Source: Arcuatula senhousia
Taxonomy: Eukaryota; Mollusca; Bivalvia; Mytilida; Mytilidae
Length of the DNA stretch: 64,000 nucleotides
Direction of reading: 5' to 3'
Assembly (NCBI GenBank): GCA_963971305.1
Contig: OZ020308.1
Location: 32,207,275-32,271,274 of the forward strand
In this document: positions 35,335 through 47,049 of the stretch, piece by piece
Position numbering within the stretch: the stretch's first letter is position 1
Layout of the letters: every line of letters starts with the position of its first letter
Notes under the pieces: model-generated
Told to the model about the DNA's origin: nothing
Database searches by the model: none
Seen by the model: only the letters and a program-made list of their open reading frames with translations
Made by a program: the position numbers and the translations under genes

Positions 35335-36295
35335 CTGGTATGTTATAAGGGACCAAAAGGGGCCAGAATCGTAACTTTTTTATTTGTGGTCCGATTAAAA
35401 AATTGTTTTGCAAGTTCATTCTTGCCAAGTAGCAATTCCAAATTTAAGAATAAATTTTTGCGATCCCACCTTTTTTTTCGCTCATTACCTAAGAGGCTGT
35501 AATCATGATTTTTTTTAAAATTTCTGGTTCAATTTTTAATTTTTTTCCCCAAACATTATTCTTTTCAAGAGTAGAATACAAAATCTAAAATTCATATTTT
35601 TACCCCCTGGGTCGAAAGTCCATCAGCGAAGCATGTGTCAAAAACCTTTGTCAGTCCACCATGGGCTGCATGTGTCCAGAGCAATAGACTATCCATATTG
35701 TGCCTAAAACGTACAGGGTTCAACATGTTGCGGTCGTTTCATGCTGCGCTCGGCGAAGCTTTTTATTTCTCATTCAAATCGATACCAACTACAATGAAAA
35801 GCTTCGCCGAGCGCTGACATGCAACATGTTGAGCCATGTACATTGTAAGCCCAATATGGATAGTCAATTGCTCTGGACACATGTACCCCATGGTGGAATG
35901 ACAAAAGTTTTTTGACACATGCAGCCTTTGGTGGATTTTCCATCCACCTTTCACAAGGAATTTTATTCCAAAGCAGACCAAAATAAATTACAATTTCAAA
36001 AATATCATCCCTTTTGGCCCCTAATAAAGGGTATATGCTACCTTTCACTTTTGCCCCTTTTGACCCCCAACAACCACTTCTTGACAAGAATATATGAGCA
36101 TTTTTTTTTTTAAAATTTGACTATTAATATAAGTTTCGATTTTGGCCCGTTTTGGCCCCTTATTTCTAAAGTAAAAAAGGGGGGACCCCCAAAATCAATC
36201 CCATCCATCCTTTTATAGTAAGAAACATCAATGTAAAATTTCATACCAATCGGAGTTTTTTTCTGCGGTCGTATAAAAATGTCAGAGTACCGTGC
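35335..36295. repeat. Repeat with GGCCCCTTTTGG motifs and GCGGTCGTATAAAAAT end
   Basis: The TTTTGGCCCCTTATTT and TTTCATACCAATCGG...GCGGTCGTATAAAAAT segments at 36150-36285 reappear at 37725-37947. The earlier part holds a long inverted repeat, listed separately. Confidence 0.5.
35631..35922. mobile_element. Fold-back element with ~135-bp inverted arms
   Basis: The left arm starts GCATGTGTCAAAAACCTTTG and reaches CGCTCGGCGAAGCTTTT. The right arm is the reverse complement with about 10-15% differences, including CAACATGTTG and GACTATCCATATTG. The ~25-bp centre is unpaired. Confidence 0.85.
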
Positions 36296-36639
36296 ATACA
36301 CCTTTGGTTACGACACTGATCTTCGACCTGTTTGCTCAGGCAGTTCTCTATCCAAGAATTTACTATCATGATATTGGTTTTTATTCGTCACTAGCCAAAT
36401 TAAAATACGTTTCCTCTTTTCAGATGCCTTCAGACTAAATCCACATGCTAAAACATTCCCAGGATACAGTAGGCAGTTTCCATCAGCTGGTACAATGCTC
36501 GAATAAAAAGGGCGATTATCCGGTTAATTTCTAAACAAACCACATATCATGTATTTCTTCTTGGAAAATACAAAATTCATCCACGTTTTTTTCGATTTGT
36601 AAACATCGTTTTTTTATTGCGTATATGTCTCACAAGGAA

Positions 36640-36770
36640 CAGCTTATCAAATACACTTTTTAGTCTTCGGACTTCTAATTGAACTGATTGTCCTTTAACC
36701 TGCTTCTCTCCATCGTTTTGATGTGCATCATCTTGTGTCGCGCTTTTGGTCTTCGCTGCATCTTTCACAG
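36640..36770 (-). CDS. Possible single exon of an unrecognised gene
   Basis: On the minus strand CTTTCAG gives an acceptor, followed by an open frame for QYTVKDAAKTKSATQDDAHQ and ending LKSVFDKLFL before a GTGAGA donor. The peptide is charged and matches no family I know. With no neighbouring exon it could be chance. Confidence 0.2.
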
Positions 36771-36988
36771 TATATTGCCTGAAAGATTCCTTAGATTAAC
36801 GATCTTGTCATTTCGTTGGACCATATTAGGAAAACAAGATATTGTGTGAGGTAGCGTAGAATTCTGCAAAAGCAAACGTAAATTATCATTGAAATATTTG
36901 TGTATCCAAGCTTCATCTGCAGCTGTAGAAAACCTCCTCAGAATTGGACGGAAGATATTCAGACCAGACACATGCAAACTAGATTTTA

Positions 36989-37494
36989 GTTAGTTATTGC
37001 TTTACTCCCAAGCAGCACGATTTCGACTATATCCGGGAGATGAACATGAAAGTGGTGATACAATGAATATGAAATGATGATGAAGTGGAGGAAATGGGGA
37101 CACAAGGCCAATCGGGTAGGAGAGTTTTGACTGCCACTGGAAAAAGGAGTAATGGGTAGGGACGGGAAATTTAGCCTCCTGCATGGGGATCCTACGGGTC
37201 CTAGTCTTACCGACACCTGCAGCAGGGTTCTTTAACGTGCGAGGAACGTGACATTTTTCCCAACACGGTGCACCACTATGGTTTGCGGTCAGGTTTTCCG
37301 CATTATCGCCTGACGACCCCGCATCTCTTGATGTCAGGGCTGCCCCATTTAACCACCTGGGGCACACATCCCAGTCGCTTTGTGGGCAAGGCGGCCTGAC
37401 CCGATGTCAGGTTTCTGAGCGCTCTTTAGTGGACTTTTACCGACAAGCTTAGCGCTGCTGCGGGCCTATTCGCCACCCGGAACCCGCACGGGTC
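36989..37494 (-). mobile_element. SINE-like element, (CTAA)n-tail family, full length
   Basis: It is flanked by AACTAGATTTTA at 36977-36988 and 37495-37506. The 5' end is CCCGTGCGGGTTCCGGGTGG; the 3' end has the stem CTCCCGG/TTGGGAG before a short GTTAGTTA tail (plus-strand view). Confidence 0.92.
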
Positions 37495-37699
37495 AACTAG
37501 ATTTTAAAACATTTCAAAGAATAATGATGATTAAGTGAAATAATTCATAACTTTTTCTGCGGAAGTGGCTATCTTTTTGTCATAGTTCAATTTCAAAATA
37601 CATTAACATTAATCGGCTGACATCGAACCACCCAACCCCCATATTTCATTTAGAATCATCATTTTATCATCCTCTTCATGTTCATGAATAATAAACATT

Positions 37700-37950
37700 T
37701 TACAACAGTTTTGTCAATACACCCGTTTTGGCCCTTTTTGCTAAAATGATAGGGGCCACAACCCCCAAATACAATACCAACCTTCCTTAAGTGGTAACAA
37801 ACATCATATCAAAATTTCATAATATTCGGTCAATATTTACTCAAGTTATCGCACGGAAACCAAAGTGTCCACAGACGACGACGACGACGACGCCGACGAC
37901 ATCGCCATAACATTATACGATCGCAAAAATTTTGCGGTCGTATAAAAATC
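37700..37950 (+). repeat. Second copy of the GCGGTCGTATAAAAAT repeat with terminal hairpin
   Basis: It runs from CGTTTTGGCCCTTTTTGC to a (GAC)n tract and then ATACGATCGCAAAA / TTTTGCGGTCGTAT, a terminal hairpin of about 14 bp with one mismatch. Confidence 0.6.
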
Positions 37951-38166
37951 AACAACGTAAAACGTCATTATAAAATATTATGATTTTTTTGCATAGAATA
38001 CAATGAATACCAGTAGTTTTCTCTTGAATAAAGCCACTTATAACATACATGGTAAAAGTCAAATTAATCTCTTATACTATGGTTAATAATTTTAGTATGA
38101 AAAAAAGCTCAACTATAGAGCATGTTTAGAATGAATGTGCTCAGTTCTTGTATATATAAATTGCAG

Positions 38167-38304
38167 AAGGTAATCAGAATGAAGATATGGGTACATCTAG
38201 CCATAAAACGGGTGATGTTTTAAAGACCCATGTCTACGACATGGATGTGGGAATAATGCACGCCATTCTTGCACAAGTTGCAGGACCCCAGGATACCATT
38301 TCCA
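38167..38304 (+). CDS. Exon, possibly of the OTU-like gene (unrecognised N-terminal part)
   Basis: AAATTGCAG gives an acceptor and TTCCA|GTAAGA a strong donor. The frame encodes NQNEDMGTSSHKTGDVLKTH and then VYDMDVGIMHAILAQVAGPQ. No domain is recognised. It lies upstream of and on the same strand as the OTU-like exons, but the link is inferred from position only. Confidence 0.4.
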
Positions 38305-40170
38305 GTAAGATAACCCTTATTTATATTTTAATAAGTCCAAGCATTAACATAATAATAACAACGTTTATTCCTGTAACAGCTATATTTATGTATCTGATGG
38401 CCCTGAATTTAAGATGAACCTTACCATAAAAGGAATTATAGGATTTTGCACAGTGGTTTATAGTGGTTACTATTTGTTTGAATAGAATGAATAATGCTAC
38501 GGGTAAATATATTTTTCACAGATTAAATATTTTTTGTGAATTCTTATAAAAAAATCTTAATGTAAAATATGACATGCCACAACTGAAAAAAGCTTATTCT
38601 ACATTTAGATAAAGATGGAAGAAGAAACTGGTAAACAAGAGATAATTGCCCTCAGTGGTGGGATGCGACAGGCATCCCATTCTTCAGTACACCAAAAGGT
38701 GGTAAAATAATGTTATTTTTTGTTGACATCCTAAAAACACATTTAAAAGAGATATTAAAAGTAAATGATTAGAGACATCAGAAACACGAGCAATGAACGT
38801 ATTAAAAAACATGATATTTCAATCATTTAAAGATAAACTGTTATGCAGACATTATAAAGACAATGAAATTGACAGATTTTACAGATACTGCAGACTTCAA
38901 GCGGAATGATTTACTAGTAGATCAGAAAAGGAAAAGGGGAAGAGCTATAGTATTTGTAACAAAATACAACCTATCGATAAAACAATTTAAAATATCTGTC
39001 ATAAAACGTTTGCATTTACTAGAGGAAAGCGAATATATCATTTAATGAAAAACCAATTATAGACAATCAAAGACACAAGAATTTGCAAGAAAACATTACA
39101 AGAGCTGATAAATCTTAATATACATGTAGCTTGAGTCAAATCATTTGACAAGTTTAAGATATATATAAAAGCATATTGATTTATCTGGTGTACAGTCCAG
39201 TATCATTATAAAGAGCATAAAAAAGTGGAGACTGCTGACGATCCCCATCACTCTAAAAAAAGGGTGATACACCGATTGATAAAATACGAAGTTTGATTGG
39301 GTTTATAAAAACCACACTGTCTGTCTGTCTGTCTATATTTGTCCATCTGTCCACACAAATCATTTATGCATTTAGATGAATGTACATCATATGTTCAGTC
39401 TGTCATATTATTCAGGGGAGATAATTGGTGTTTTTCACAATACAGTTCAATATGAAGCCAGTGGTATCCTTTTGTGCACATTATTCCTCATTATCATCAT
39501 CTCAATAAGAAATTAGGAAAACTTTTTATTAATGAAATGTGACAGAATAAGTATAAGTTATTCACTTCATGATTATTTAAAAGGAGGGCTTGGAACAAAC
39601 ACTAGTTTTTTTTTAGCCCAACCTTCCCCCTACAAAGCATATAGATTATTACATATGCATTTGCATATATATATATGTTGTGTGTATTTTTAAACTAGTG
39701 ACATGGCTACTTGTAATTTTATTGGCATATTGTGAAAAATTGTGGTTTAATATAAGTTTTCTCATGACCAGGCTGTATATTTTTTGTTCCAATCATGTTC
39801 TTAATATTTTGATTGTAGGAAAGAAACTTATAAAGAAAGTTGGTCTTATTACACTGGTCGAGTCTTGCCAGTTCTTTCATGAGATCATCCAGCCCCACCA
39901 AAAAGAACAAATAAGACCTTGTATTGTAGTAGATTGAAAGTTTTGATGTTAATTTCAACAATTTATTAAGTGTTGCAAAACTTTGCACAATAAAAAGTTT
40001 ACCAATTCAAGTATATGACTGCAATTCTATGAAATTTTTAGAGACAAAATTTAAATATATAATCAAGATTTTGTTTTTATTCTGTTTTCTTTTAAATAAA
40101 TTTCCAATTCCATATTGCTTTCCACCTTGTTTGAATGATAATAAAGGGCATACCGTATGTTACATTGTAG
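38305..40170. other. Intron-like sequence with weak exon candidates
   Basis: Frames near 38612-38700 (ETGKQEIIALSGGMRQASH) and 38863-38950 (LTDFTDTADFKRNDLLVDQ) have plausible but weak splice borders and no recognised domain. A (CTGT)n microsatellite sits at 39315-39332. I do not call exons here. Confidence 0.3.
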
Positions 40171-40860
40171 TATGAAAATGAAACACCATCAGGACAAACA
40201 TCAACAGGACAAACACCAACAATACGAACATCAACAGGACAAACATCAACAGGACAAACAAGACAAACACCAACAGGACAAACATCAACAGGACAAACAC
40301 CAACAGGACATACAGGACAAACGTCAACAGGACAAACATCAACAGGACAAACATCAACAGGACAAACAAGACAAACACCAACAGGATATACAGGACAAAC
40401 ACCAACAGGACAAACATCAACAGGACAAACACCAACAGGACAAACACCAACAGGACAAACACCAACAGGACAAACATCAACAGGACAAACATCAACAGGA
40501 CAAACATCAACAGGACAAACACCAACAGGACAAACATCAACAGGACAAACACCAACAGGACATACAGGACAAACGTCAACAGGACAAACATCAACAGGAC
40601 AAACATCAACAGAACAAACAGGACAAACACCAACAGGATATACAGGACAAACACCAACAGGACAAACATCAACAGGACAAACACCAACAGGACAAACATC
40701 AACAGGACAAACACCAACAGGACATACAGGACAAACGTCAACAGGACAAACATCAACAGGACAAACGTCAACAGAACAAACAGGACAAACATCAACAGGA
40801 CAAACAGGACATGAAGCACGAGAAGTGAAATATCAAATTGATCACATTCTTGATGAAGAG
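40171..40860 (+). CDS. Mucin-like repeat exon, (GQT-S/P-T)n
   Basis: This stretch is 690 bases, exactly 230 codons, between an acceptor (ACATTGTAG) and a donor (GAAGAG|GTATGT), phase 0 at both ends. In that frame a ~15-base minisatellite encodes repeats of Gly-Gln-Thr-Ser/Pro-Thr, a Thr/Ser/Pro-rich pattern typical of O-glycosylated linkers. It starts YENETPSGQT and ends HEAREVKYQIDHILDEE, a non-repetitive charged end. Other frames also stay open (lysine/histidine/glutamine on plus, leucine/valine/phenylalanine on minus), but the plus one stops inside the exon and neither fits the splice sites. The exon may belong to the OTU-like gene downstream. Confidence 0.55.
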
Positions 40861-41283
40861 GTATGTTTATTATGTCTTTTTTATGATAATATGCAATAAT
40901 GATATGATAATAACCAACCAAAGATTTACAACAGTTTACACACTTTTTTGAATGGCAATTTAAGACAGTAATAAATAGACTACGTAATGTTTGTTAAAAC
41001 CAACTGATATATGTTTCCATGAGAAGTATTATGACACATGTAGTAAAAAAGACACCAATGGGTTTGCAGTTCAAAATTAGTTCTAGAGGTTTATTTAACT
41101 ATTACTTGGTGACTCCATTGACCTGATATTATGTGTAATTGTTTTCTTATATCTTGCATTGTTTCAAATTTGTGTAAAAATACAAAATTGACTATGTTAT
41201 TATTTAACCATAAATTCAATAACCGTTTTTTATTAATAAATGCTTTGTTTCATGGGATGAGAAATCTTTAAAAATTATGAAAG

Positions 41284-41403
41284 TAGTTAAGACTTGGGAC
41301 CTGATGACAAGGGTGCCTGGGGAAGTATTATCAAGACTGCCTGAAATCCCAACTCGTTTGTCAGACCACTGGTATGCCCCTGTCTAACAACAGCGAATGA
41401 AAG
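41284..41403 (+). pseudogene. Exon preceding the OTU-like domain, with a likely 1-base loss
   Basis: The frame TWDLMTRVPGEVLSRLPEIP then TRLSDHWYAPV ends in a stop. A shift of one base near 41385 gives LTTANE, which splices in phase 2 (AAAG|GTATGT) to the next exon as ANER-YEDFIPL. A single missing base therefore explains the stop. Either the gene is a decaying copy or the base is a sequence error. Confidence 0.4.
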
Positions 41404-41776
41404 GTATGTTACAGAAATTAAAAATGGAGATACATATCAATAAGATGCCATACTAAAAGTGACATCTTCAGGAATGTGATTTGAATGTATTAAAATATTG
41501 CTTCAAAGAGATGCTTCTTAAATTTTTATTTATTTAATAATAAAAGATAATGGGACAGGGAATAAGTGTACACACAACTTACAATATATATAAACAAAGG
41601 AATAAAAGAAAATCTGCAATGGAATACAGAGATCAGACTTCATTGTGACAAGTGGTTGCTGCATGACCGTTTGCAGCATTTGGTTTGATTCAAATTAAAA
41701 TTTGATTGATTCAAAAGACAATCATTACTCTATATTTTGAATATTGACACCAGTAATAATAAGAGCCATCAATTTG

Positions 41777-42268
41777 TTAGTTAGTTAGTTATTGTTTTAC
41801 TCCCAAGCAGCACGATTTCGGCTATATCCGGGAGATGAACATGAAAATGGTGATACAATGAACATGAAATGATGATGAAGTGGAAGAAATGGGGACACAA
41901 GGCCAATCGGGTAGGATAGTTTTGACTGCCACTGGAAAAGGGAGTGATGTGTAGGGACGGGGAATTTTGCCTCCTGCATGGGGATCCTACCGGTCCTACT
42001 CTTACCGAGACCTGCAGAACGTGCGATTTTTCCCAACACGGTGCACCACAATGGTTTGTGGTCAGGTTTTCCGCATTATCGCCTGACGACCCCGCATCTC
42101 TCGATGTCAGGGCTGCCCCATTCAACCACCTGGGGCACACATCCCAGTCGCTTTGTGGGCAAAGCGGCCTGACCCCGATGTCAGGTTTCTGAGCGCTCTT
42201 TAGTGGACTTTTACCGACAAGCTTAGCGCTGCTGCGGGCCTATTCGCCTCCCGGGCCCCGCACGGGAC
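41777..42268 (-). mobile_element. SINE-like element, (CTAA)n-tail family, full length
   Basis: It is flanked by the perfect duplication GCCATCAATTTG at 41765-41776 and 42269-42280. It has the full head (CCCGTGCGGGGCCCGGGAGG) and the intact 3' two-stem structure. It lies in an intron of the OTU-like gene. Confidence 0.93.
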
Positions 42269-42457
42269 GCCATCAATTTGACTACAATTTAAAAAGTAAA
42301 ATTTTTTTGCCAAATCACCATTTTTTTCGATTTTCATATTTCATGTAAACTTCTCCCTTCATGGACAAAGGTCTAATATTTATATTCTTGTAATATTGTT
42401 GAAATATCTGTTTTGATTTTTATTTTACAAATTAAAAGACAAGAATATTTTTATTAG

Positions 42458-42638
42458 GTATGAAGATTTTATTCCCCTATCCATTGGGGAGAGGAGAGTT
42501 TTACAATCAACCCCCAATGGGAATTGCATTTTTAATGCAGTTTCCATTGCTCTTTATGGGAATGAAGACATGGCAATGACCTTGAAGTTGGCAGCTGTCC
42601 TCCATATAGTTGATGCCCTAATTCCTTTCACCAAATAT
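42458..42638 (+). CDS. OTU-like domain exon (nucleophile region)
   Basis: TTTATTAG is the acceptor and AAATAT|GTAAGT the donor. The exon encodes YEDFIPLSIGERRVLQSTPN then GNCIFNAVSIALYG and LKLAAVLHIVDAL. The PNGNCIFNAVS box resembles the catalytic DGNC(L/F)F box of OTU cysteine proteases and vertnin-like proteins, with the first Asp replaced by Asn. It enters in phase 2 and leaves in phase 0. If active, the protein would be a deubiquitinase-type cysteine protease, but the substitution leaves that open. Confidence 0.65.
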
Positions 42639-43010
42639 GTAAGTTGTTACAATGTCATTCTAAGAACCTTTCCACAAGAAAATTCATTGACTGTGACACT
42701 TGAATACTATATGAAAGGATATGTAGTAAATGAACATGAGAATACAACACATATGTTAACTCCAACTTATTTATGAGCTGTATGGCAATTGGAAAATTAT
42801 TCCTCATCAGCAGCATTAGAACCTAAACATAGGAAATCCACCATTTCAAAAGCTTGATGCAAGTTTACATTTTGTTATGAAGTTTAAACCTGAGTATTTA
42901 ATACTTAGATTATTTGATGTTATTGTTTAATTTTATTGAACACAATTGAGAGAAATATAACCAGGATCGGTTACATTGTTTGGTTGATTAAAAAAATAAT
43001 TACATTTTAG

Positions 43011-43158
43011 GTATTGGAAGAGTTTAACGGTGATGTCAACCTTTGGTTGTCTGCAACAACCAGAGGTTCAGTCCAAAGCAATGCAGATTCCGCAGAATTG
43101 GAAAATCTACTGAAAGTTGAGCTGGAAGAAACAATACGGAACCCTTACATGGATGGGT
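43011..43158 (+). CDS. OTU-like domain exon (middle region)
   Basis: It starts in phase 0 after CATTTTAG and encodes VLEEFNGDVNLWLSATTRGS and LLKVELEETIRNPYMDG. Using the donor at 43159 (GGGT|GTATGT, phase 1) it joins exactly to the exon at 53635, giving MDGSLFHLHVLTHLL. The TTAA transposon begins only 46 bp downstream. Confidence 0.6.
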
Positions 43159-43774
43159 GTATGTGTATTTATAAATTTTCTGAATTTAATAGTACCCTTT
43201 ATTTTTAAGGGGAGACGTTACTTTGGACGTCGTCGATATTTTCCGGTAAAATCGCGCGTTCGATGATTGACGTTATGAAACAAAAATTTTAGTTTTCAAA
43301 CCTGAAGGCGGCGTTTTTTGTTGTATGTTTTAATGATAAATATAAACGTAAACCATTTCAATATAGAACCCGTTTATTACAATAATATTAATATATAGAT
43401 TGAACAATTTTTTTTTCTTTGATGATTTTATGCTTTATAAAATTGTCACTATTGTGGTAGAATTATTCTTTGCTTAATTTTCTACAGAAAATTTAAGGTC
43501 TATGTATATTTTCACTATTTTGAATTGGTCATAAAGTGAATCTGTCCTTTTAAAAGCATGGTGTGAACGAAATAAAAACAAAAACAACGGAATAAAATAA
43601 TTATATAAAATCGTAAACAAAACAAAAACAAACACAAATCAATAACAATAGAAAAAAAACACAAGCAAAAAAAAAAACCAAAAAAAACCACATATTTGCA
43701 GAAAGTTCGGGAAATATTGTCACTTAAAATACCGTTGAACGTGCATTTTCGAAAAAAAAAATTGAATTTTCAAA

Positions 43775-44165
43775 ATGGCCGCAAAGCTCCGCGGTAGAGA
43801 TCGCAAGGGTAAATTTATAGCGAAAAGGAATTCTTACCACGTTAATAGAAAAAGAAATACAGAAAAGATAGAAGAAAAGGAGAATTCAAGAGAAGAAAAA
43901 ACAGAAGATGTGAAGTGGAATGACGGGAGGCGTGTTGTGGAGTTGGAGGTTTTAGCCAAGGGCTTGGAGAATTGTCAGAAGTGTAAAGAAAAACCTTTAC
44001 TTCTTTCAAATTGTGTTGGAGAAAATAGATTCGGTTTAGGGAGCATTTTAAAGGTTCAATGCCAGAATTGTCTTTTTATTAACAATGTCCCAACGGGGAA
44101 AAGGCACAGTAGCAACAACACAGAGAATCAAAAAATTTGGGATGCAAACACAAAGTGTGCTTTAG
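43775..44165 (+). CDS. Transposase exon 1 (N-terminal Cys-rich domain)
   Basis: It starts with MAAKLRGRDRKGKFIAKRNS, a short basic leader. A cysteine motif follows (C-x2-C...C...C-x2-C: ENCQKCKEKPLLLSNCVG and VQCQNCLF), typical of the N-terminal part of this transposase family, probably a zinc-binding DNA-contact region. The exon ends after NTKCAL at GCTTTAG|GTAACT, phase 1. The codons after 44165 up to the stop at 44236 are intronic. Confidence 0.8.
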
Positions 44166-44719
44166 GTAACTATCTTTATACATGCATGCTTAAGTCTTCG
44201 GCTAAAGAGGATACTTTTAAATACAAAAATAAATAAAATAGATATTAATACTTATTTGAAAATAATTAATAGTTCTTTCATGTATACCATTATAAATACT
44301 TGTCGTCCTCAGATTCATCGCCGAGTTACATAAGACAGCGGCTTTTAACATGCAAAACTTTATTTTTTCACAAATGTCTTACAAATCTGCACAGTATATT
44401 TTATTTGTATATTCTTAATGCGCAGTGTAATAAGAAACTGGCTGTACTTTTTATACTTTTCGAGATATCAGATTACAAGTACTTTTACTGGTGAACAAAC
44501 TGGCAGACGGAGTCAAGTTGTTACTAGATCTGCTTTCACTATTGATGACAATAAAAGTAGCGTAGTTCTTAGTTCTTGGCAAATCTCGCATTTTTACCTA
44601 TAGTTTAATGGTCATGTAACGCTTTTTATACACAAATATTAAAAAAAACCATATACTGTAAAACAAAAATAGCGCAAATAATGATTTGAAAATATTAGCC
44701 ATATTTTATTTATTTACAG

Positions 44720-44897
44720 CAATGATCCATAATGGACTGGGACCAGTTCAAGTAGTCAACTTTCTATCGGCATTAAACATTCCACCAATAACTACAAAAG
44801 CTTTAAAAAAGAGAGAAAGAGAAGTTGGTGTAGTCGTAGAAGACAAAGCACGCCAGAGTTGTCAGCAAGCTATTCAAGAGGAATTAACTTTAACAAG
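44720..44897 (+). CDS. Transposase exon 2
   Basis: TTATTTACAG is the acceptor; the junction gives KCAL-AMIHNGLGPVQVVNFL. The rest (SALNIPPITTKALKKREREVG...) is a helical segment conserved in the family before the first catalytic Asp. It ends ACAAG|GTACTA in phase 2. The Met-led frame from 44686 starts in the intron. Confidence 0.78.
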
Positions 44898-45531
44898 GTA
44901 CTAGTCTATGCTAGCATTACTACAACACATATAACATTCCAATTGTACACCCTCTACATAGTGTAGTTTATGCCCTGATACGCGTTTACTCTTGTATTAA
45001 AAATTCCGACTTTCGATATCTCGACCTAATAACTTTGGACTGTTAAAGCGGGGAAAAACCGTCTATTTTCTCCTTGTGATGTACTTCTTCTCTTACAAAA
45101 AGGATGACTTCTATATATATACACTACCCCCTAAAAAAAAATTAAAATAAAAAACTAAAAGGAAAACAAAATAGTAGTTAATGCACAAAGAATAAACAGA
45201 ACATAAAGGAGAAGCGAAAAAAAAAACTTATATTAATCAAAAAAGCAATCTGATCAAAATACAATTTACAGTAAAATAAACTCACAGGGGATTACCGGCT
45301 ACTGTATAGTATTAGACTGCTGTCGACTATTTCTACCCATTGTCCTTTTCTTTGTAAAAAGTCATGCACAGGTGTATTTTTTGGACTGTCTTCAGTTTTC
45401 CAGTGTTAACGATAGCCGGTAACACCCCGTGAAACTTCTTTGACCCAATAAATGTTTGCATATTATTTTGAAGTCACATTAACATGTACCATGAGTAATA
45501 ATATACTATAAATTTATTATTTATCAATTAG

Positions 45532-45710
45532 GAACAACACAAATGCAAATCAATCCGATGAGATAATGATGGAAAACACGACTGAAAATATCCAGGTATC
45601 ATGTAGCGGAGATGGACCTATAGTAAGCGAAAATCTACAATCGTATTCGGCTTCATACGATGGGGGTTGGCAGAAAAGAGGAAGTGGAAAGTGCTATAAC
45701 AGTCTTTCAG
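45532..45710 (+). CDS. Transposase exon 3 (first catalytic Asp), non-canonical donor
   Basis: After TATCAATTAG the frame continues RNNTNANQSDEIMMENT and ends SASYDGGWQKRGSGKCYNSL-S. The Asp in SYDGGW is the expected first residue of the DDE triad. The exon should leave in phase 1 at 45710, since exon 4 continues GHGALVG, but the next bases are ATTAGT where GTTAGT would be a normal donor. It is thus either an inactivating G-to-A change or an AT-AG intron. The in-frame TAG would truncate an unspliced product. Confidence 0.7.
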
Positions 45711-46045
45711 ATTAGTTGTTTTCATTTCTTACCATTGTTTCGTATTGCAATTAACACCCGCTTTGAAATAGTTTATATGCAAAACAGAAAAGGGGGTCAT
45801 TTGATTATTATATAAAAATCTGTCAAAGTAACAAATGACCGGACCTCGTTAAACAGGAAGTAGATTAGTGAGAGACCTGAAACTGAATCCAACCTTATTG
45901 GACCCCATGCTGATACAACTCGTCATTAACGATTCTATACTTCGTGAAATCTGACCAAAAAAGAATATGTGATATTTTATTTTAACATAATCAAACTCAG
46001 TCATATCTTGGTACACAAATATTTCACTTTTCTTTTGTAATAAAG

Positions 46046-46827
46046 GCCATGGAGCTCTTGTTGGTGCTGCATCTGGAAAGGTACTAAATTGGAAAGTATT
46101 AACAAGCGACTGTAGGAAATGTTTGTTTACGGACGATCCAACTACACATGACTGTCGAAAGAAAAATTGTGGTAGTGCAAAATCCATGGAGTCAGCCATT
46201 GCTGTTGAGATCGTATCAGAATTGAAATCCTTGGGCTACAAATTAAACACGCTAACAATGGACGACGACACTACAACAATATCAAGACTTCACTCATCTG
46301 TAGACCCCTTAATATTAAAGAACTCGGATTCAAATCATGTTAAGAAAAATTTGTCAAATGAACTTTACAATTTAAAATCCAACTACAGAACTTTAAACAG
46401 CTCAATAATAAACTACTTTGTTAAGTGTTTAGCGTATATTCTGGCACAGAATAAAGACAACTCGACATCGCTTAAGCTCAACTTGAAAGCAGTTGTTCCA
46501 CACGCATTTGGATGCCACGATGCCTGTAATTCTGAATGGTGTGGGTTTTTAAAGTCACCGGATACGTATTGCCACAAGGATCTACCCGGTGGAAACAGCT
46601 TAACTGACCAGAACTTGAGGCAGGACTTGACGACCATTTTTGATAAATTTGTCAACATTTCCGAGAAACTATCCGGGTGTGGAAGTACTCAGATAAACGA
46701 GTCCTTAAATCATATGATAGCATCAAAAGCCCCAAAGACAAAGCATTTCGGAGGTTCGGAGTCTTTAGACTATCGAGTAGCGGCAACAGTAGCGCAAAAG
46801 AATATCGGGAGCCATTATGTGATAGAG
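46046..46827 (+). CDS. Transposase exon 4 (rest of DDE core)
   Basis: It starts after TTTTGTAATAAAG with GHGALVGAASGKVLNWKVLT and contains the C-x2-C...HDC motif, the second Asp in TLTMDDDTTT (near protein residue 320), the HDACNSEWCG motif and the Glu in TQINESLN (near residue 465). It ends HYVIE at GATAGAG|GTATAC in phase 0. Joined exons 1-4 make 510 codons with consistent phases 1, 2, 1, 0, strong evidence for a true gene structure. Confidence 0.82.
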
Positions 46828-47049
46828 GTATACTATATATGCCTCCGTTGGTTATTTTTTAATAGTTAAAGCTCTTTCCTGCAAAAACAATGTATCTCCC
46901 TGTTTTCTCCAAATTAGGAATTTAAGGATAATATTCCCGGATAATAATTAAAAGTAATGAATATAGCCATATGTCGAGTACGGGTTTCAGCATGTTCATA
47001 CAGATCTAACATTTGGTTTCTAGTTCGACATTTTTTGGTGATAATCTCT

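Noticed and set aside
40157..40828. Plus-strand 223-codon Lys-His-Gln-Gln-Asp repeat frame
   Set aside because: It stops inside the splice-bounded exon and starts before the acceptor, whereas the Gly-Gln-Thr frame is open over all 230 codons.
40160..40921. Minus-strand 253-codon frame made of Leu/Val/Phe/Met repeats
   Set aside because: It is the antisense reading of the mucin-like minisatellite. It ignores the splice sites and would be a membrane-like protein made only of repeat units.
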